Assembly: GCA_029168955.1 (NCBI GenBank)
Contig: JAPDOI010000272.1
Span: forward strand, 496,001-560,000
Source of the DNA: Aplectana chamaeleonis
Taxonomy: Eukaryota > Nematoda > Chromadorea > Rhabditida > Cosmocercidae
Direction of reading: 5' to 3'
DNA: 64,000 nucleotides
A model generated the notes under the pieces. That model made no database searches and was not told the origin of the DNA. It saw only the letters and a list, made by a program, of their open reading frames with translations. The position numbers and the translations under genes were made by a program. Every line of letters begins with the position of its first letter. Within the stretch, counting starts at the first letter, position 1. Below, piece after piece: positions 12,498 through 23,740 of this stretch.

Positions 12498-12801
12498 TAT
12501 TGCGGAACAGACAAAAAATCTTCGGGACCCAAGCTGATTATAAGTTTTCTAAGTTTTAACCCCGATTTTGTTGTATCTTAGCCACCGCAGAGCGGTGTGT
12601 CTTCATTCACACACCGTTCTTATCCAGAGATCAGCGGCTGAAAATCTGAACCTACTTCCGGGCTTCAGCCGTTGATCTCTAAAAAGTGTGTGACTGAACA
12701 CACCGCTCTGCCATCCTTCTATACCCTACCCCTTATCAACCAGGTATCATCAGTTCTGTTTACAGTGTGTCTCCCAGAGTTTTTGCCTGCTTTGCAATAG
12801 T
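12498..12801 (+). mobile_element. 316-bp element with altered left end (copy 5)
   Basis: The left terminus is lost: satellite catg joins directly to tattgcgg, removing the first few element bases and the usual junction. The right foldback arm is also damaged (gatctctaaaaagtgtgtgactgaacac). The right end and junction are normal. It shares the cttcgggacccaagctg block with copies 9, 10 and 12. Confidence 0.75.
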
Positions 12802-14020
12802 CATGTAAGAGCGCGCCGGACGCAATATTAAGTGTGCGGGACCCATGTAAGAGTGCGCCGGACGCCATATGAAGTGTGCGGGACCCATGTAAGAGTGCGC
12901 CGGACGCCATAGAAAGTCTGCACGACCCATGTAAGAGTGCGCCGGACGCCATATAAAGTGTGCGGGATCCATCTAAGAGTGCGCCGGACGCCATATGAGG
13001 TGTGCGGGACCCAGGCAGGAGTGCGCCGGACGCCATATAAAGTGTGGGGATCCATGTAAGAGTGCGCCGGACGCCAGATGAGGTGTGCGGGACCCATGTA
13101 GGAGTGCGCCGGACGCCATATAAAGTGTGCGGGACCCATATAAGAGTGCGCTGGACGCCATGGAAAGCGCACGGGACCCATGTAAGAGTGCGCCGGACGC
13201 CATATAAAGTGTGCACGACCCATGTAAGAGTGCGCCGGACGCCATATAAAGTGTGGGGGTCCATGTAAGAGTGCGCCGGACGCAATATTAAGTGTGCGGG
13301 ACCCATGTAAGAGTGCGCCGGACGCCATATGAAGTGTGCGGGACCCATGTAAGAGTGCGCCGGACGCCATATAAAGTGTGCGGGACTCATGTAAGAGCGC
13401 GCCGGGTGTCATATAAAGTGTGCGGGACCCATGCGGGAGTGCGCCGGAAGCCATAGAAAATGTGCGGGATACATGTAAGAGTGCGCCGGACGCCGTAGAA
13501 AGCGTACGGGACCCATGTAAGAGTGCGACGGACGCCATATGAAGTGTGCGGGACCCATGTAAGAGTGCGCCGGACGCTATATGAAGTGTGCGGGACCCAT
13601 GTAAGAGTGCGCCGGACGGCATATAAAGTGTGCACGACCCATGTAAGAGTGCGCCGGACGCCATATAAAGTGTGCACGACCCATGTAAGAGTGCGCCGGA
13701 CGCCATATAAAGTGTGGGGATCCATGTAAGAGTGCGCCGGACGCAATATTAAGTGTGCGGGACCCATGTAAGAGTGCGCCGGACGCCATATGAAGTGTGC
13801 GGGACCCATGTAAGAGTGCGCCGGACGCCATATAAAGTGTGCGGGACCCATGTAGAGTGCGCCGGACGCCATATAAAGTGTGCGGGACCCATGTAGAGTG
13901 CGCCGGACGCCATATAAAGTGTGCGGGACCCGTGTTAGAGTGCGCCGGACGCCATATAAAGTGTGCGGGACCCATATAAGAGTGCGCCGGACGCCATATA
14001 AAGTGTGCGGGACCCAAGTA
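12802..14020 (+). repeat. Satellite array 6, HOR-type variants
   Basis: About 29 monomers, mostly variants: H, G, F, D, E, I and J. Three short monomers with gtgtgggg(a/g)tccatg (near 13048, 13255 and 13716) each precede atgtaagag. The H monomer (gcaatattaag) is repeated at about 12821, 13281 and 13743, a nested repeat of roughly 460 bp. Two 41-bp monomers lie near 13856 and 13896. Confidence 0.9.
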
Positions 14021-14334
14021 AGGCTATTGCGGAACAGACAAAAAATCTTGGGAACCTAAGCCGATTATAAAAGTTTTCTAAGTTTTAACCCCGATTTTGT
14101 TGTATCTTAGCCACCGCAGAGCGGTGTCTTCGTTCACACACCGTTCTTCTCCAGAGATCAGCGGCTGCAAATCTGGACCTACTTCCCAGCCTCAGCCCCT
14201 GATCTCTGCGAAAGAACGGTGTGTGAATGAAGACACCGCCCTGCCATCCTTCTATACCCTACCCCTTATCAACCAGGTATCATCAGTTCTGTTTACAGTG
14301 TGTCTCCCAGAGTTTTTGCCTGCTTTGCAATAGT
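14021..14334 (+). mobile_element. 316-bp TIR/foldback element (copy 6)
   Basis: A full-length copy, 314 bp, of the cttcgttc subgroup. The left junction is shortened (cccaagta then aggct). The loop differs slightly (ggctgcaaatctgg), and the right arm begins cctcagcccctg, so the foldback is weaker than in copy 3. Confidence 0.76.
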
Positions 14335-15266
14335 CATGTAAGAGTGCGCCGAACGCCGTAGAAAGCGTACGGGACCCATGTAAGAGTGCGACGGACGCCA
14401 TATAAAGTGTGCGGGACCCATTTAGGAGTGCGCCGGACGACATATAAAATGTGCGGGGCCCATGTAAGAGTCCGCTGGACGCCATGGAAAGTGTACGGGA
14501 CCCATGTAAGAGTGCGCCGGACGCCATATAAAGTGTGCACGACCCATGTAAGAGTGCGCCGGACGCCATATAAAGTGTGCGGGATCCATGTAAGAGTGCG
14601 CCGGACGCCATATGAAGTGTGCGGGACCCATGCAGGAGTGCGCCGGACGCCATATAAAGTGTGCGGGACCCATGTAAGAGTGCGACGGACGCCATATAAA
14701 GTGTGCGTGATCCATCTAAGTGTGCGCCGGACGCCATAAAAAGTGTGCACGACCCATGTAAGAGTGCGCAGGACGCCATATAAAGTGTGCGGGATCCATG
14801 TAAGAGTGCGCCGGACGCAATATTAAGTGTGCGGGACCCATGTAAGAGTGCGCCGGACGCCATATGAAGTGTGCGGGACCCATGTAAGAGTGCGCCGGAC
14901 GCCATATAAAGTGTGCGGGACTCATGTAAGAGCGCGCCGGGTGTCATATAAAGTGTGCGGGACCCATGCGGGAGTGCGCCGGACGCCATATAAAGTGTGC
15001 GGGACCCATGTAAAAGTGCGACGGACGCCATATGTAGTGTGTCGGACCAATGTAAGAGTGCCCCGGACGCCATATAAAGTGTGCACGACCCATGTAAGAG
15101 TGCGCCGGACGCCATATAAAGTGTGCGGGACCCATGTAAGAGTGCGCCGGACGCAATATTAAGTGTGCGGGACCCATGTAAGAGCGCGCCGGACGCAATA
15201 TTAAGTGTGCGGGACCCATGTAAGAGTGCGCCGGACGCCATAGAAAATGTGCGGGATACATGTAAG
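14335..15266 (+). repeat. Satellite array 7, one compact HOR unit
   Basis: Starts with the A monomer and contains, in order, K-like, C/D-like, E, F, G, H and I variants, ending with J next to the following element. The stretch 14972-15130 contains the rare atatgtagtgtgtcgg variant and matches 49373-49531 exactly as far as I can read, at an offset of 34,401 bp. Confidence 0.9.
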
Positions 15267-15581
15267 AGGCGTATTGCGGAACAGACAAAAATCTTGGGGA
15301 CCCAAGCCATTATAAAGTTTTCTAAGTTTAACCCCGATTTTGTTGTATCTTAGCCACCGCAGAGCGGTGTGTCTTCATTTAGACACCGTTCTTCTCCAGA
15401 GATAAGCGGATGTAAATCTGAACCTACTTCCCAGCTTCAGCCGCTGATCTCTGGAGAAGGACGGTGTGTGAATGAAGACTTACCGCTCTGCCATCCTTCT
15501 ATACCCTACCCCTTGTCAACCAGGCATCATCAGTTCTGTTTACAGTGTGTCTCCCAGAGTTTTTGCCTGCTTTGCAATAGT
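15267..15581 (+). mobile_element. 316-bp TIR/foldback element (copy 7)
   Basis: A full-length copy, 315 bp. The left end reads aggcgtattgcgg with one extra base. The left arm carries cttcatttagacacc in place of cttcattcacacacc, and gataagcggatg, so its stem has more mismatches. The right junction is the usual catgtaaga. Confidence 0.76.
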
Positions 15582-16265
15582 CATGTAAGAGTACGTCAGA
15601 CGTCGGAGAAAGTGTAAGGGACCCATGTAAGAGTGCGCCGGACGCCATCATATAAAGTGTGCGGGACCCATGCGGGAGTGCGCCGGACGCCATAGAAAAT
15701 GTGCGGGACCCATGTAGGAGCGCGCCGGACGCCATATGAAGTGTGCGGGACCACTGTAAGTGTGCGCCGGACGCCATATAAAGTGTGCGGGACCCATGTA
15801 AGAGTGCGCCGGACGCCATATGAAGTGCGCGGGACCCATGTAAGAGTGCGACGGACGCCATATGAAGTGTGCGGGACCCATGTAGGAGTGCGCCGAACGC
15901 CATATAAAGTGTGCGGGACCCATGTAAGACTGCGCCGGACGACATATAAAGTGTGCGGAACTCATGTAAGAGCGCGCCGGGTGTCATATAAAGTGTGCGG
16001 GACCCATGCGGGAGTGCGCCGGACGTCATAGAAAATGTGCGGGATCCATGTAAGAGTGCGCCGGACGCCATATAAAGTGTGCGGGACCCATGTAGGAGTG
16101 CGCCGGACGCCATATAAAGTGTGCGGGACCCATTTAGGAGTGCGCCGGACGACATATAAAGTGTGCGGGACCCATGTAGGAGTGCGCCGGACGCCATATA
16201 AAGTGTGCGGGACCCATATAAGAGTGCGCCGGACGCCATATAAAGTGTGCGGGACCCAAGTAAGA
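15582..16265 (+). repeat. Satellite array 8, shortest full HOR interval
   Basis: About 16 monomers between two elements, so element plus array is about 1.0 kb. Order: aberrant monomers (gtacgtcagacgtcgg; a cat insertion at 15646-15652), a ccactgtaag variant, atatgaag variants, I, J-like, K, then L beside the next element. This may be close to the minimal HOR. Confidence 0.9.
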
Positions 16266-16580
16266 AGGCTATTGCGGAACAGACAAAAAATCTTGGGAAC
16301 CCAAGCCGATTATAAAAGTTTTCTAAGTTTTAACCCCGATTTTGTTGTATCTTAGCCACCGCAGAGCGGTGTCTTCGTTCACACACCGTTCTTCTCCAGA
16401 GATCAGCGGCTGAAATTCTGAACCTTCTTCCCAGCTTCAGCCGCTGATCTCTGGAAAAGAACGGTGTGTGAATGAAGACTTACCGCTCTGCCATCCTTCT
16501 ATACCCTACCCTTATCAACCAGGTATCATCAGTTCTGTTTACAGTGTGTCTCCCAGAGTTTTTGCCTGCTTTGCAATAGT
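16266..16580 (+). mobile_element. 316-bp TIR/foldback element (copy 8)
   Basis: A full-length copy, 315 bp, of the cttcgttc subgroup. It shares gaaattctgaaccttcttcccag with copy 13, which suggests those two descend from one HOR lineage. The left junction is caagtaaga and the right junction catgtaaga. Confidence 0.78.
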
Positions 16581-19187
16581 CATGTAAGAGTGCGCCGGAC
16601 GCCGTATAAAGCGTACGGGACCCATGTAAGAGTGCGCCGGACGCCATATGAAGTGTGCCGGACCCATGTAAGAGTGCGCCGGACGCCATAAAAATGTGCG
16701 GGGCCCATGTGTAGAGTGCGCTGGACGCCATGGAAGCGCACGGGACCCATGTAAGAGTGCGCCGGACGCCATATAAAGTGTGCACGACCCATGTAAGAGT
16801 GCGCCGGACGCCATATAAAGTGTGCGGGACCCATGTAAGAGTGCGCCGGACGCCATATAAAGTGTGCGGGACCCATGTAAGAGTGCGCCGGACGCCATAT
16901 AAAGTGTGCGGGCCCCATGTAAGAGTGCGCCGGACGCCATATGAAGTGTGCGGGACCCATGTAAGAGTGCGCCGGACGCCATATAAAGTGTGCGGGACCC
17001 ATGTAAGAGTGCGCCGGACGCCATATAAAGTGTGTGGGACCCATGTAAGAGTGCGCCGGACGCCATATAAAGTGTGCGGGATCCATGTAAGAGTGCGCCG
17101 GACGCCATATAAAGTGTGCGGGACCCATGTAGGAGTGGGCCGGACGCCATATAAAGTGTGCTGGACCCATTTAGGAGTGCGCCGGGTGTCATATAAAGTG
17201 TGCGGGACCCATGCGGGAGTGCGCCGGACGCTATATAAAGTGTGCGGGACCCATATAAGAGTGCGCCGGACGCCATATAAAGTGTGCGGGACCCATGTAA
17301 GAGTGCGCCGGACGCCATATAAAGTGTGCGGGACCCATGTAAGAGTGCGCCGGACGCCATATAAAGTGTGCGGGACCCATGTAAGAGTGCGCCGGACGCC
17401 ATATAAAGTGTGCGGGACCCATGTAAGAGTGCGCCGGACGCCATATAAAGTGTGCGGGACCCATGTAAGAGTGCGCCGGACGCCATATAAAGTGTGCGGG
17501 ACCCATGTAAGAGTGCGCCGGACGCCATATAAAGTGTGCGGGACCCATGTAAGAGTGCGCCGGACGCCATATAAAGTGTGCGGGACCCATGTAAGAGTGC
17601 GCCGGACGCCATATAAAGTGTGCGGGACCCATGTAAGAGTGCGCCGGACGCCATATAAAGTGTGCGGGACCCATGTAAGAGTGCGCCGGACGCCATATAA
17701 AGTGTGCGGGACCCATGTAAGAGTGCGCCGGACGCCATATAAAGTGTGCGGGACCCATGTAAGAGTGCGCCGGACGCCATATAAAGTGTGCGGGACCCAT
17801 GTAAGAGTGCGCCGGACGCCATATAAAGTGTGCGGGACCCATGTAAGAGTGCGCCGGACGCCATATAAAGTGTGCGGGACCCATGTAAGAGTGCGCCGGA
17901 CGCCATATAAAGTGTGCGGGACCCATGTAAGAGTGCGCCGGACGCCATATAAAGTGTGCGGGACCCATGTAAGAGTGCGCCGGACGCCATATAAAGTGTG
18001 GGGGACCCATGTAAGAGTGCGCCGGACGCCATATAAAGTGTGCGGGACCCCTGTAAGAGTGCGCCGGACGCCATATGAAGTGTGCGGGACCCATGTAAGA
18101 GTGCGCCGGACCCCATATAAAGTGTGCGGGACCCATGTAGAGTGCGCCGGACGCCATATAAAGTGTGCGGGACCCATGTAAGAGTGCGCCGGACGCCATA
18201 TAAAGTGTGCGGGACCCATGTAAGAGTGCGCCGGACGCCATATAAAGTGTGCGGGACCCATGTAAGAGTGCGCCGGACGCCATATAAAGTGTGCGGGACC
18301 CATGTAAGAGTGCGCCGGACGCCATATAAAGTGTGCGGGACCCATGTAAGAGTGCGCCGGACGCCATATAAAGTGTGCGGGACCCATGTAAGAGTGCGCC
18401 GGACGCCATATAAAGTGTGCGGGACCAATGTAAGAGTGCCCCGGACGCCATATAAAGTGTGCGGGACCCATGTAGGAGTGCGCCGGACGCCATATAAAGT
18501 GTGCGGGACCCATTTAGGAGTGCGCCGGACGACATATAAAGTGTGCGGGACCCATGTAGGAGTGCGCCGGACGCCATATAAAGTGTGCGGGGCCCATGTA
18601 AGAGTGCGCCGGACGCCATATAAAGTGTGCGGGATCCATCTAAGAGTGCGCCGGACGCCATATGAGGTGTGCACGACCCATGTAAGAGTGCGCCGGACGC
18701 CATATAAAGTGTGGGGATCCATGTAAGAGTGCGCCGGACGCAATATTAAGTGTGCGGGACCCATGTAAGAGTGCGCCGGACGCCATATGAAGTGTGCGGG
18801 ACCCATGTAAGAGTGCGCCGGACGCCATATAAAGTGTGCGGGACTCATGTAAGAGCGCGCCGGGTGTCATATAAAGTGTGCGGGACCCATGCGGGAGTGC
18901 GCCGGAAGCCATAGAAAATGTGCGGGATACATGTAAGAGTGCGCCGGACGCCATATAAAGTGTGCGGGACCCATGTAGGAGTGCGCCGGACGCCATATAA
19001 AGTGAGCGGGACCCATGTAAGAGTGCGCCGCACGCCATATAAAGTGTGCGGGATACATGTAAGAGTGCGCCGGACGCCATATAAAGTGTGCGGGACCCAT
19101 GTAGGAGTGCGCCGGACGCCATATAAAGTGTGCGGGACCCATATAAAAGTGCGCCGGACGCCATATAAAGTGTGCGGGACCCAAGTA
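16581..19187 (+). repeat. Satellite array 9: HOR unit expanded by canonical monomers
   Basis: The left part carries A-like, B-like, C, D and E variants. The right part carries F, G, a gtggggatcc monomer, H, I, J and L in normal HOR order. Between them, at about 17263-17990 and on to 18420, is canonical sequence. So this is one HOR unit of about 1.2 kb with roughly 1.7 kb of added identical monomers. Confidence 0.92.
17263..17990 (+). repeat. Homogeneous canonical tract
   Basis: About 17 consecutive monomers without a difference that I can see, placed in the middle of an HOR unit. It ends at a monomer with gtggggg. Identical neighbours imply recent local duplication, or an assembly consensus that has averaged copies. 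Confidence 0.85.
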
Positions 19188-19500
19188 AGGCTATTGCGGA
19201 ACAGACAAAAAATCTTCGGGACCCAAGCTGATTATAAAAGTTTTCTAAGTTTTAACCCCGATTTTGTTGTATCTTAGCCACCGCAGAGCGGTGTCTTCAT
19301 TCACACACCGTTCTTATCCAGAGATCAGCGGCTGAAATTCTGAACCTACTTCCCAGCTTCAGCCGCTGATCTCTGGCGAAGAACGGTGTGTGACTGAAGA
19401 CACCGCTCCGCCATCCTTCTATACCCTACCCTTATCAACCAGGTATCATCAGTTCTGTTTACAGTGTGTCTCCCAGAGTTTTTGTCTGCTTTGCAATAGT
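19188..19500 (+). mobile_element. 316-bp TIR/foldback element with clearest termini (copy 9)
   Basis: A full-length copy, 313 bp. The left end 19189-19206 (ggctattgcggaacagac) and the reverse complement of 19484-19501 match at 14 of 18 positions, and all four mismatches are purine transitions. This is the best display of the terminal inverted repeat. The left flank is caagta and the right flank catgtaaga. Confidence 0.8.
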
Positions 19501-22500
19501 CATGTAAGAGTGCGCCGGACGCCATATAAAGTGTGCGGGATCCATCTAAGAGTGCGACGGACGCCATATGAAGTGTGCCGGACCAATGTAAGAGTGCCCC
19601 GGACGCCATATAAAGTGTGCGGGACCCATGTAAGAGTGCGCCGGACGCCATATAAAGTGTGCACGACCCATGTAAGAGTGCGCCGGACGTCATATGAAGT
19701 GTGCGGGACCCATGTAAGAGTGCGCCGGACGCTATATGAAGTGTGCGGGACCCATTTAGGAGTGCGCCGGACGCCATATAAAGGTGTGCGGGACCCATGT
19801 AGGAGTGCGCCGAACGCCATATAAAGTGTGCGGGACCCATGTAAGACTGCGCCGGACGCCATATAAGGTGTGCGGGACCCATGTAAGATTGCGCCGGACG
19901 CCATATAAAGTGTGCGGGACCCATGTAAGAGTGCGCCGGACGCCATATAAAGTGTGCGGGACCCATGTAAGAGTGCGCCGGACGCCATATAAAGTGTGCG
20001 GGACCCATGTAAGAGTGCGCCGGACGCCATATAAAGTGTGCGGGACCCATGTAAGAGTGCGCCGGACGCCATATAAAGTGTGCGGGACCCATGTAAGAGT
20101 GCGCCGGACGCCATATAAAGTGTGCGGGACCCATGTAGAGTGCGCCGGACGCCATATAAAGTGTGCGGGACCCATGTAAGAGTGGGCCGGACGCCATATA
20201 AAGTGTGCGGGACCCATGTAAGGGTGCGCCGGACGCCATATAAAGTGTGCGGGACCCATGTAAGAGTGCGCCGGACGCCATATAAAGTGTGCGGGACCCA
20301 TGTAAGAGTGCGCCGGACGCCATATAAAGTGTGCGGGACCCATGTAAGAGTGCGCCGGACGCCATATAAAGTGTGCGGGACCCATGTAAGAGTGCGCCGG
20401 ACGCCATATAAAGTGTGCGGGACCCATGTAAGAGTGCGCCGGACGCCATATAAAGTGTGCGGGACCCATGTAAGAGTGCGCCGGACGCCATATAAAGTGT
20501 GCGGGACCCATGTAAGAGTGCGCCGGACGCCATATAAAGTGTGCGGGACCCATGTAAGAGTGCGCCGGACGCCATATAAAGTGTATGGGGCCCATGTAGG
20601 AGTGCGCCAAACGCCATATAAAGTGTATGTGACCCATGTAAGAGTGCGCAGGACGCCATATAATGTGTGCGGGACCCATGTTAGAGTGCGCCGGGCGCCA
20701 TATAAAGTGTATGGGACCCATGTAGGAGTGCGCCAAACGCCACATAAAGTGTATGTGACCCATGTGGGAGTGCTCCGAACGCCATAGAAAGTGTATGGGA
20801 CCCATGTAAGAGTGCGCCGGACGCCATATAAAGTGTGCGGGACCCATGTAAGAGTGCGCCGGACGCCATATAAAGTGTGCGGGACCCATGTAAGAGTGCG
20901 CCGGACGTCATATAAAGTGTGTGGGACCCATGTCAGAGTGCGCCGGACGCCATATGAAGTGTGCGGGGCCCATGTAAGAGTGCGCCGGACGTCATATAAA
21001 GTGTGCGGGACCCATGCGGGAGTGCGCCGAACGCCATATAAAGTGTGCGGGACCCATGTAAGAGCGCGCCGGACGTCATATAAAGTGTGCGGGACCCATG
21101 TAAGAGTGCGCCGGACGCCATATAAAGTGTACGGGACCCATGTAAGAGTGCGCCGGACGCCATATAAAGTGTGCGGTACCCATGTAAGAGTGCGCCGGAC
21201 GCCATATAAAGTGTGCGGGACCCATGTAAGAGTGCGCCGGACGCCATATAAAGTGTACGGGACCCATGTAAGAGTGCGCCGGACGCCATATAAAGTGTGC
21301 GGGACCCATGTAAGAGTGCGCCGGACGCCATATAAAGTGTGCGGGACCCATGTAAGAGTGCGCCGGACGCCATATAAAGCGTACGGGACCCATGTAAGAG
21401 TGCGATGGACGCCATATAAAGTGTGCGCGACCCATGTAAGAGTGCGCCGAACGTCATAAAAAGTGTGCGGGACCCATGTAAGAGTGCACCGGACGCCATA
21501 TAAAGTGTGCGGGACCCATGTAAGAGTGCGCCGGACGCCATATGAAGTGTGCGGGACCCATGTAAGAGTGCGCCGGACGTCATATAAAGTGTGCGGAACC
21601 CATGTAAGAGTGCGCCGGACGCCATATGAAGTGTGCGGGACCCATGTAAGAGTGCGCCGGACGCCATATAAAGTGTGCGGAACCCATGTAAGAGCGCGCC
21701 GAACGCCATATAAAGTGTGCGGGACCCATGTAAGAGTGCGCCGGACGCCATATAAAGTGTGCGGGACCCATGTAAGAGTGCGCCGGACGCCATATAAAGT
21801 GTGCGGGACCCATGTAAGAGTGCGCCGGACGCCATATAAAGTGTGCGGGACCCATGTAAGAATGCGCCGCACGCCATATGAGGTGTGCGGGACCCATGTA
21901 AGAGTGCGCCGGACGCCATGTAAAGTGTGCGGGACCCATGTAAGAGTGCGCCGGACGCCATATAAAGTGTGCGGGACCCATGTAAGAGTGCGCCGGACGC
22001 CATATGAAGTGTGCGGGACCCATGTAAGAGTGCGCCGGACGCCATATGAAGTGTGCGGGACCCATGTAAGAGTGCGCCGGACGCCATATAAAGTGTACGG
22101 GACCCATGTAAGAGTGCGCCGGACGCCATATAAAGTGTGCGGGACCCATGTAAGAGTGCGCCGGACGCCATATAAAGTGTGCGGGATCCATGTAAGAGTG
22201 CGCCGAACGCCATAGAAAGTGTGCGGGACCCATGTAAGAGTGCCCCGGACGCCATAAAAATGTGTGGGACCCATGTAAGAGTGCGCCGGACGCCATATAA
22301 AGTGTGCGGGACCCATGTAAGAGTGCGCCGGACGCCATATAAAGTGTGCGGGACCCATGTAGAGTGCGCCGGACGCCATATAAAGTGTGCGGGACCCATG
22401 TAAGAGTGCGCCGGACGCCATATAAAGTGTGCGGGACCCATGTAAGAGTGCGCCGGACGCCATATAAAGTGTGCGGGACCCATGTAAGAGTGCGCCGGAC

Positions 22501-23202
22501 GCCATATAAAGTGTGCGGGACCCATGTAAGAGTGCGCCGGACGCCATATAAAGTGTGCGGGACCCATGTAAGAGTGCGCCGGACGCCATATAAAGTGTGC
22601 GGGACCCATGTAAGAGTGCGCCGGACGCCATATAAAGTGTGCGGGACCCATGTAAGAGTGCGCCGGACGCCATATAAAGTGTGCGGGACCCATGTAAGAG
22701 TGCGCCGGACGCCATATAAAGTGTACAGAACCCATGTAAGAGTGCGCCGGACGCCATATAAAGTGTGCGGGACCCATGTAAGAGTGCGCCGGACGCCATA
22801 TAAAGTGTACGGAACCCATGTAAGAGTGCGCCGGACGCCATTTAAAGTGTGCGGGACCCATGTGAGAGTGCGGCGGACGCCATATGAAGTGCGCGGGACC
22901 CATGTAAGAGTGCGCCGTACGCCATATAAAGTGTATGGGACCCATGTAAGAGTGCGCCGTACGCCATATAAAGTGTACGGCACCCATGTAAGAGTGCGCT
23001 GGACGCCATATAAAGTGTACGGAACCCATATAAGAGTGCGCCGGACGCTATATAAAGTGTGCGGGACCCATGTAGGAGTGCGCCGGACGCCATATGAAGT
23101 GTGCGGGACCCATAGAGGAGTGCGCGGCACGCCATTTAAAGTGTGCGGGACCCATGTAAGAGTGCGCCGGACGTCATATAAAGTGTGCGGGACCCATGTA
23201 AA
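19501..23202 (+). repeat. Satellite array 10, canonical to subfamily transition
   Basis: An HOR-like start at 19501-19900 has F, B and K-like variants and a 43-bp monomer with ataaaggtgtg near 19787. Canonical tracts at 19900-20580 and 22270-22720 enclose mixed copies. Variants with gtatgggacc and gccaaacgcc appear at 20580-20800. From 22720 the tacggaaccc, gtacgcc and gcggcgg subfamily takes over. A 41-bp monomer lies near 20137 and another near 22360. Confidence 0.9.
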
Positions 23203-23519
23203 AGGGGTATTGCGAAACAGACAAAAAATCTTCGGGACTCAAGCTGATTATAAGTTTTCTAAGTTTTAACCCCGATTTTGTTGTATCTTAGCCACCGCAG
23301 AGCGGTGTGTCTTCATTCACACACCGTTCTTATCCAGAGATAAGCGGCTGAAATTCTGAACCTACTTCCGGGCTCCAGCCGTTGATCTCTGGCGAGAAAC
23401 GGTGTGTGACTGAAGACACACCGCTCCGCCATCCTTCTATACCCTACCCCTTATCAACCAGGTATCATCAGTTCTGTTTACAGTGTGTCTCCCAGAGTTT
23501 TTGTCTGCTTTGCAATAGT
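23203..23519 (+). mobile_element. 316-bp TIR/foldback element (copy 10)
   Basis: A full-length copy, 317 bp, with a distinctive left end (aggggtattgcgaaacag) and gataagcgg and ccgggctccag changes in the foldback. It is identical to copy 12, with flanking monomers also identical, at an offset of 3,322 bp. The two are therefore products of a duplication. Confidence 0.8.
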
Positions 23520-23740
23520 CATGTAAGAGTGCGCCGGATGCCATATAAAGTGTACGGGACCCATGTAAGAGTGCGCCGGACGCCATATAAAGTGTATGGG
23601 ACCCATGTAAGAGTGCGCCGGACGCCATATAAAGTGTACGGAACCCATGTAAGAGTGCGCCGGACGCCATTTAAAGTGTGCGGGACCCATGTGAGAGTGC
23701 GGCGGACGCCATATGAAGTGTGCGGGACCCATGTAAGAGT
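23203..23740 (+). repeat. Duplicated segment, first copy (partner 26525-27062)
   Basis: Element copy 10 plus about five following monomers match 26525-27062 without a visible difference. The monomers include gccggatgcc, tatgggaccc, tacggaaccc, ccatttaaag and gcggcgg forms. The duplication unit is 3,322 bp; sequence beyond the matched part has diverged or been rearranged. Confidence 0.85.

Noticed and set aside
12541..12720. CENP-B box in the element or monomer
   Set aside because: No stretch fits the TTCG-N4-A-N2-CGGG core. ttcgttcacacaccg and aagtgtgcggga each match only one half.
15646..15660. Insertion of new sequence in a monomer (gacgccatcatataaag)
   Set aside because: It is a three-base local duplication of atc/cat, in keeping with simple slippage.
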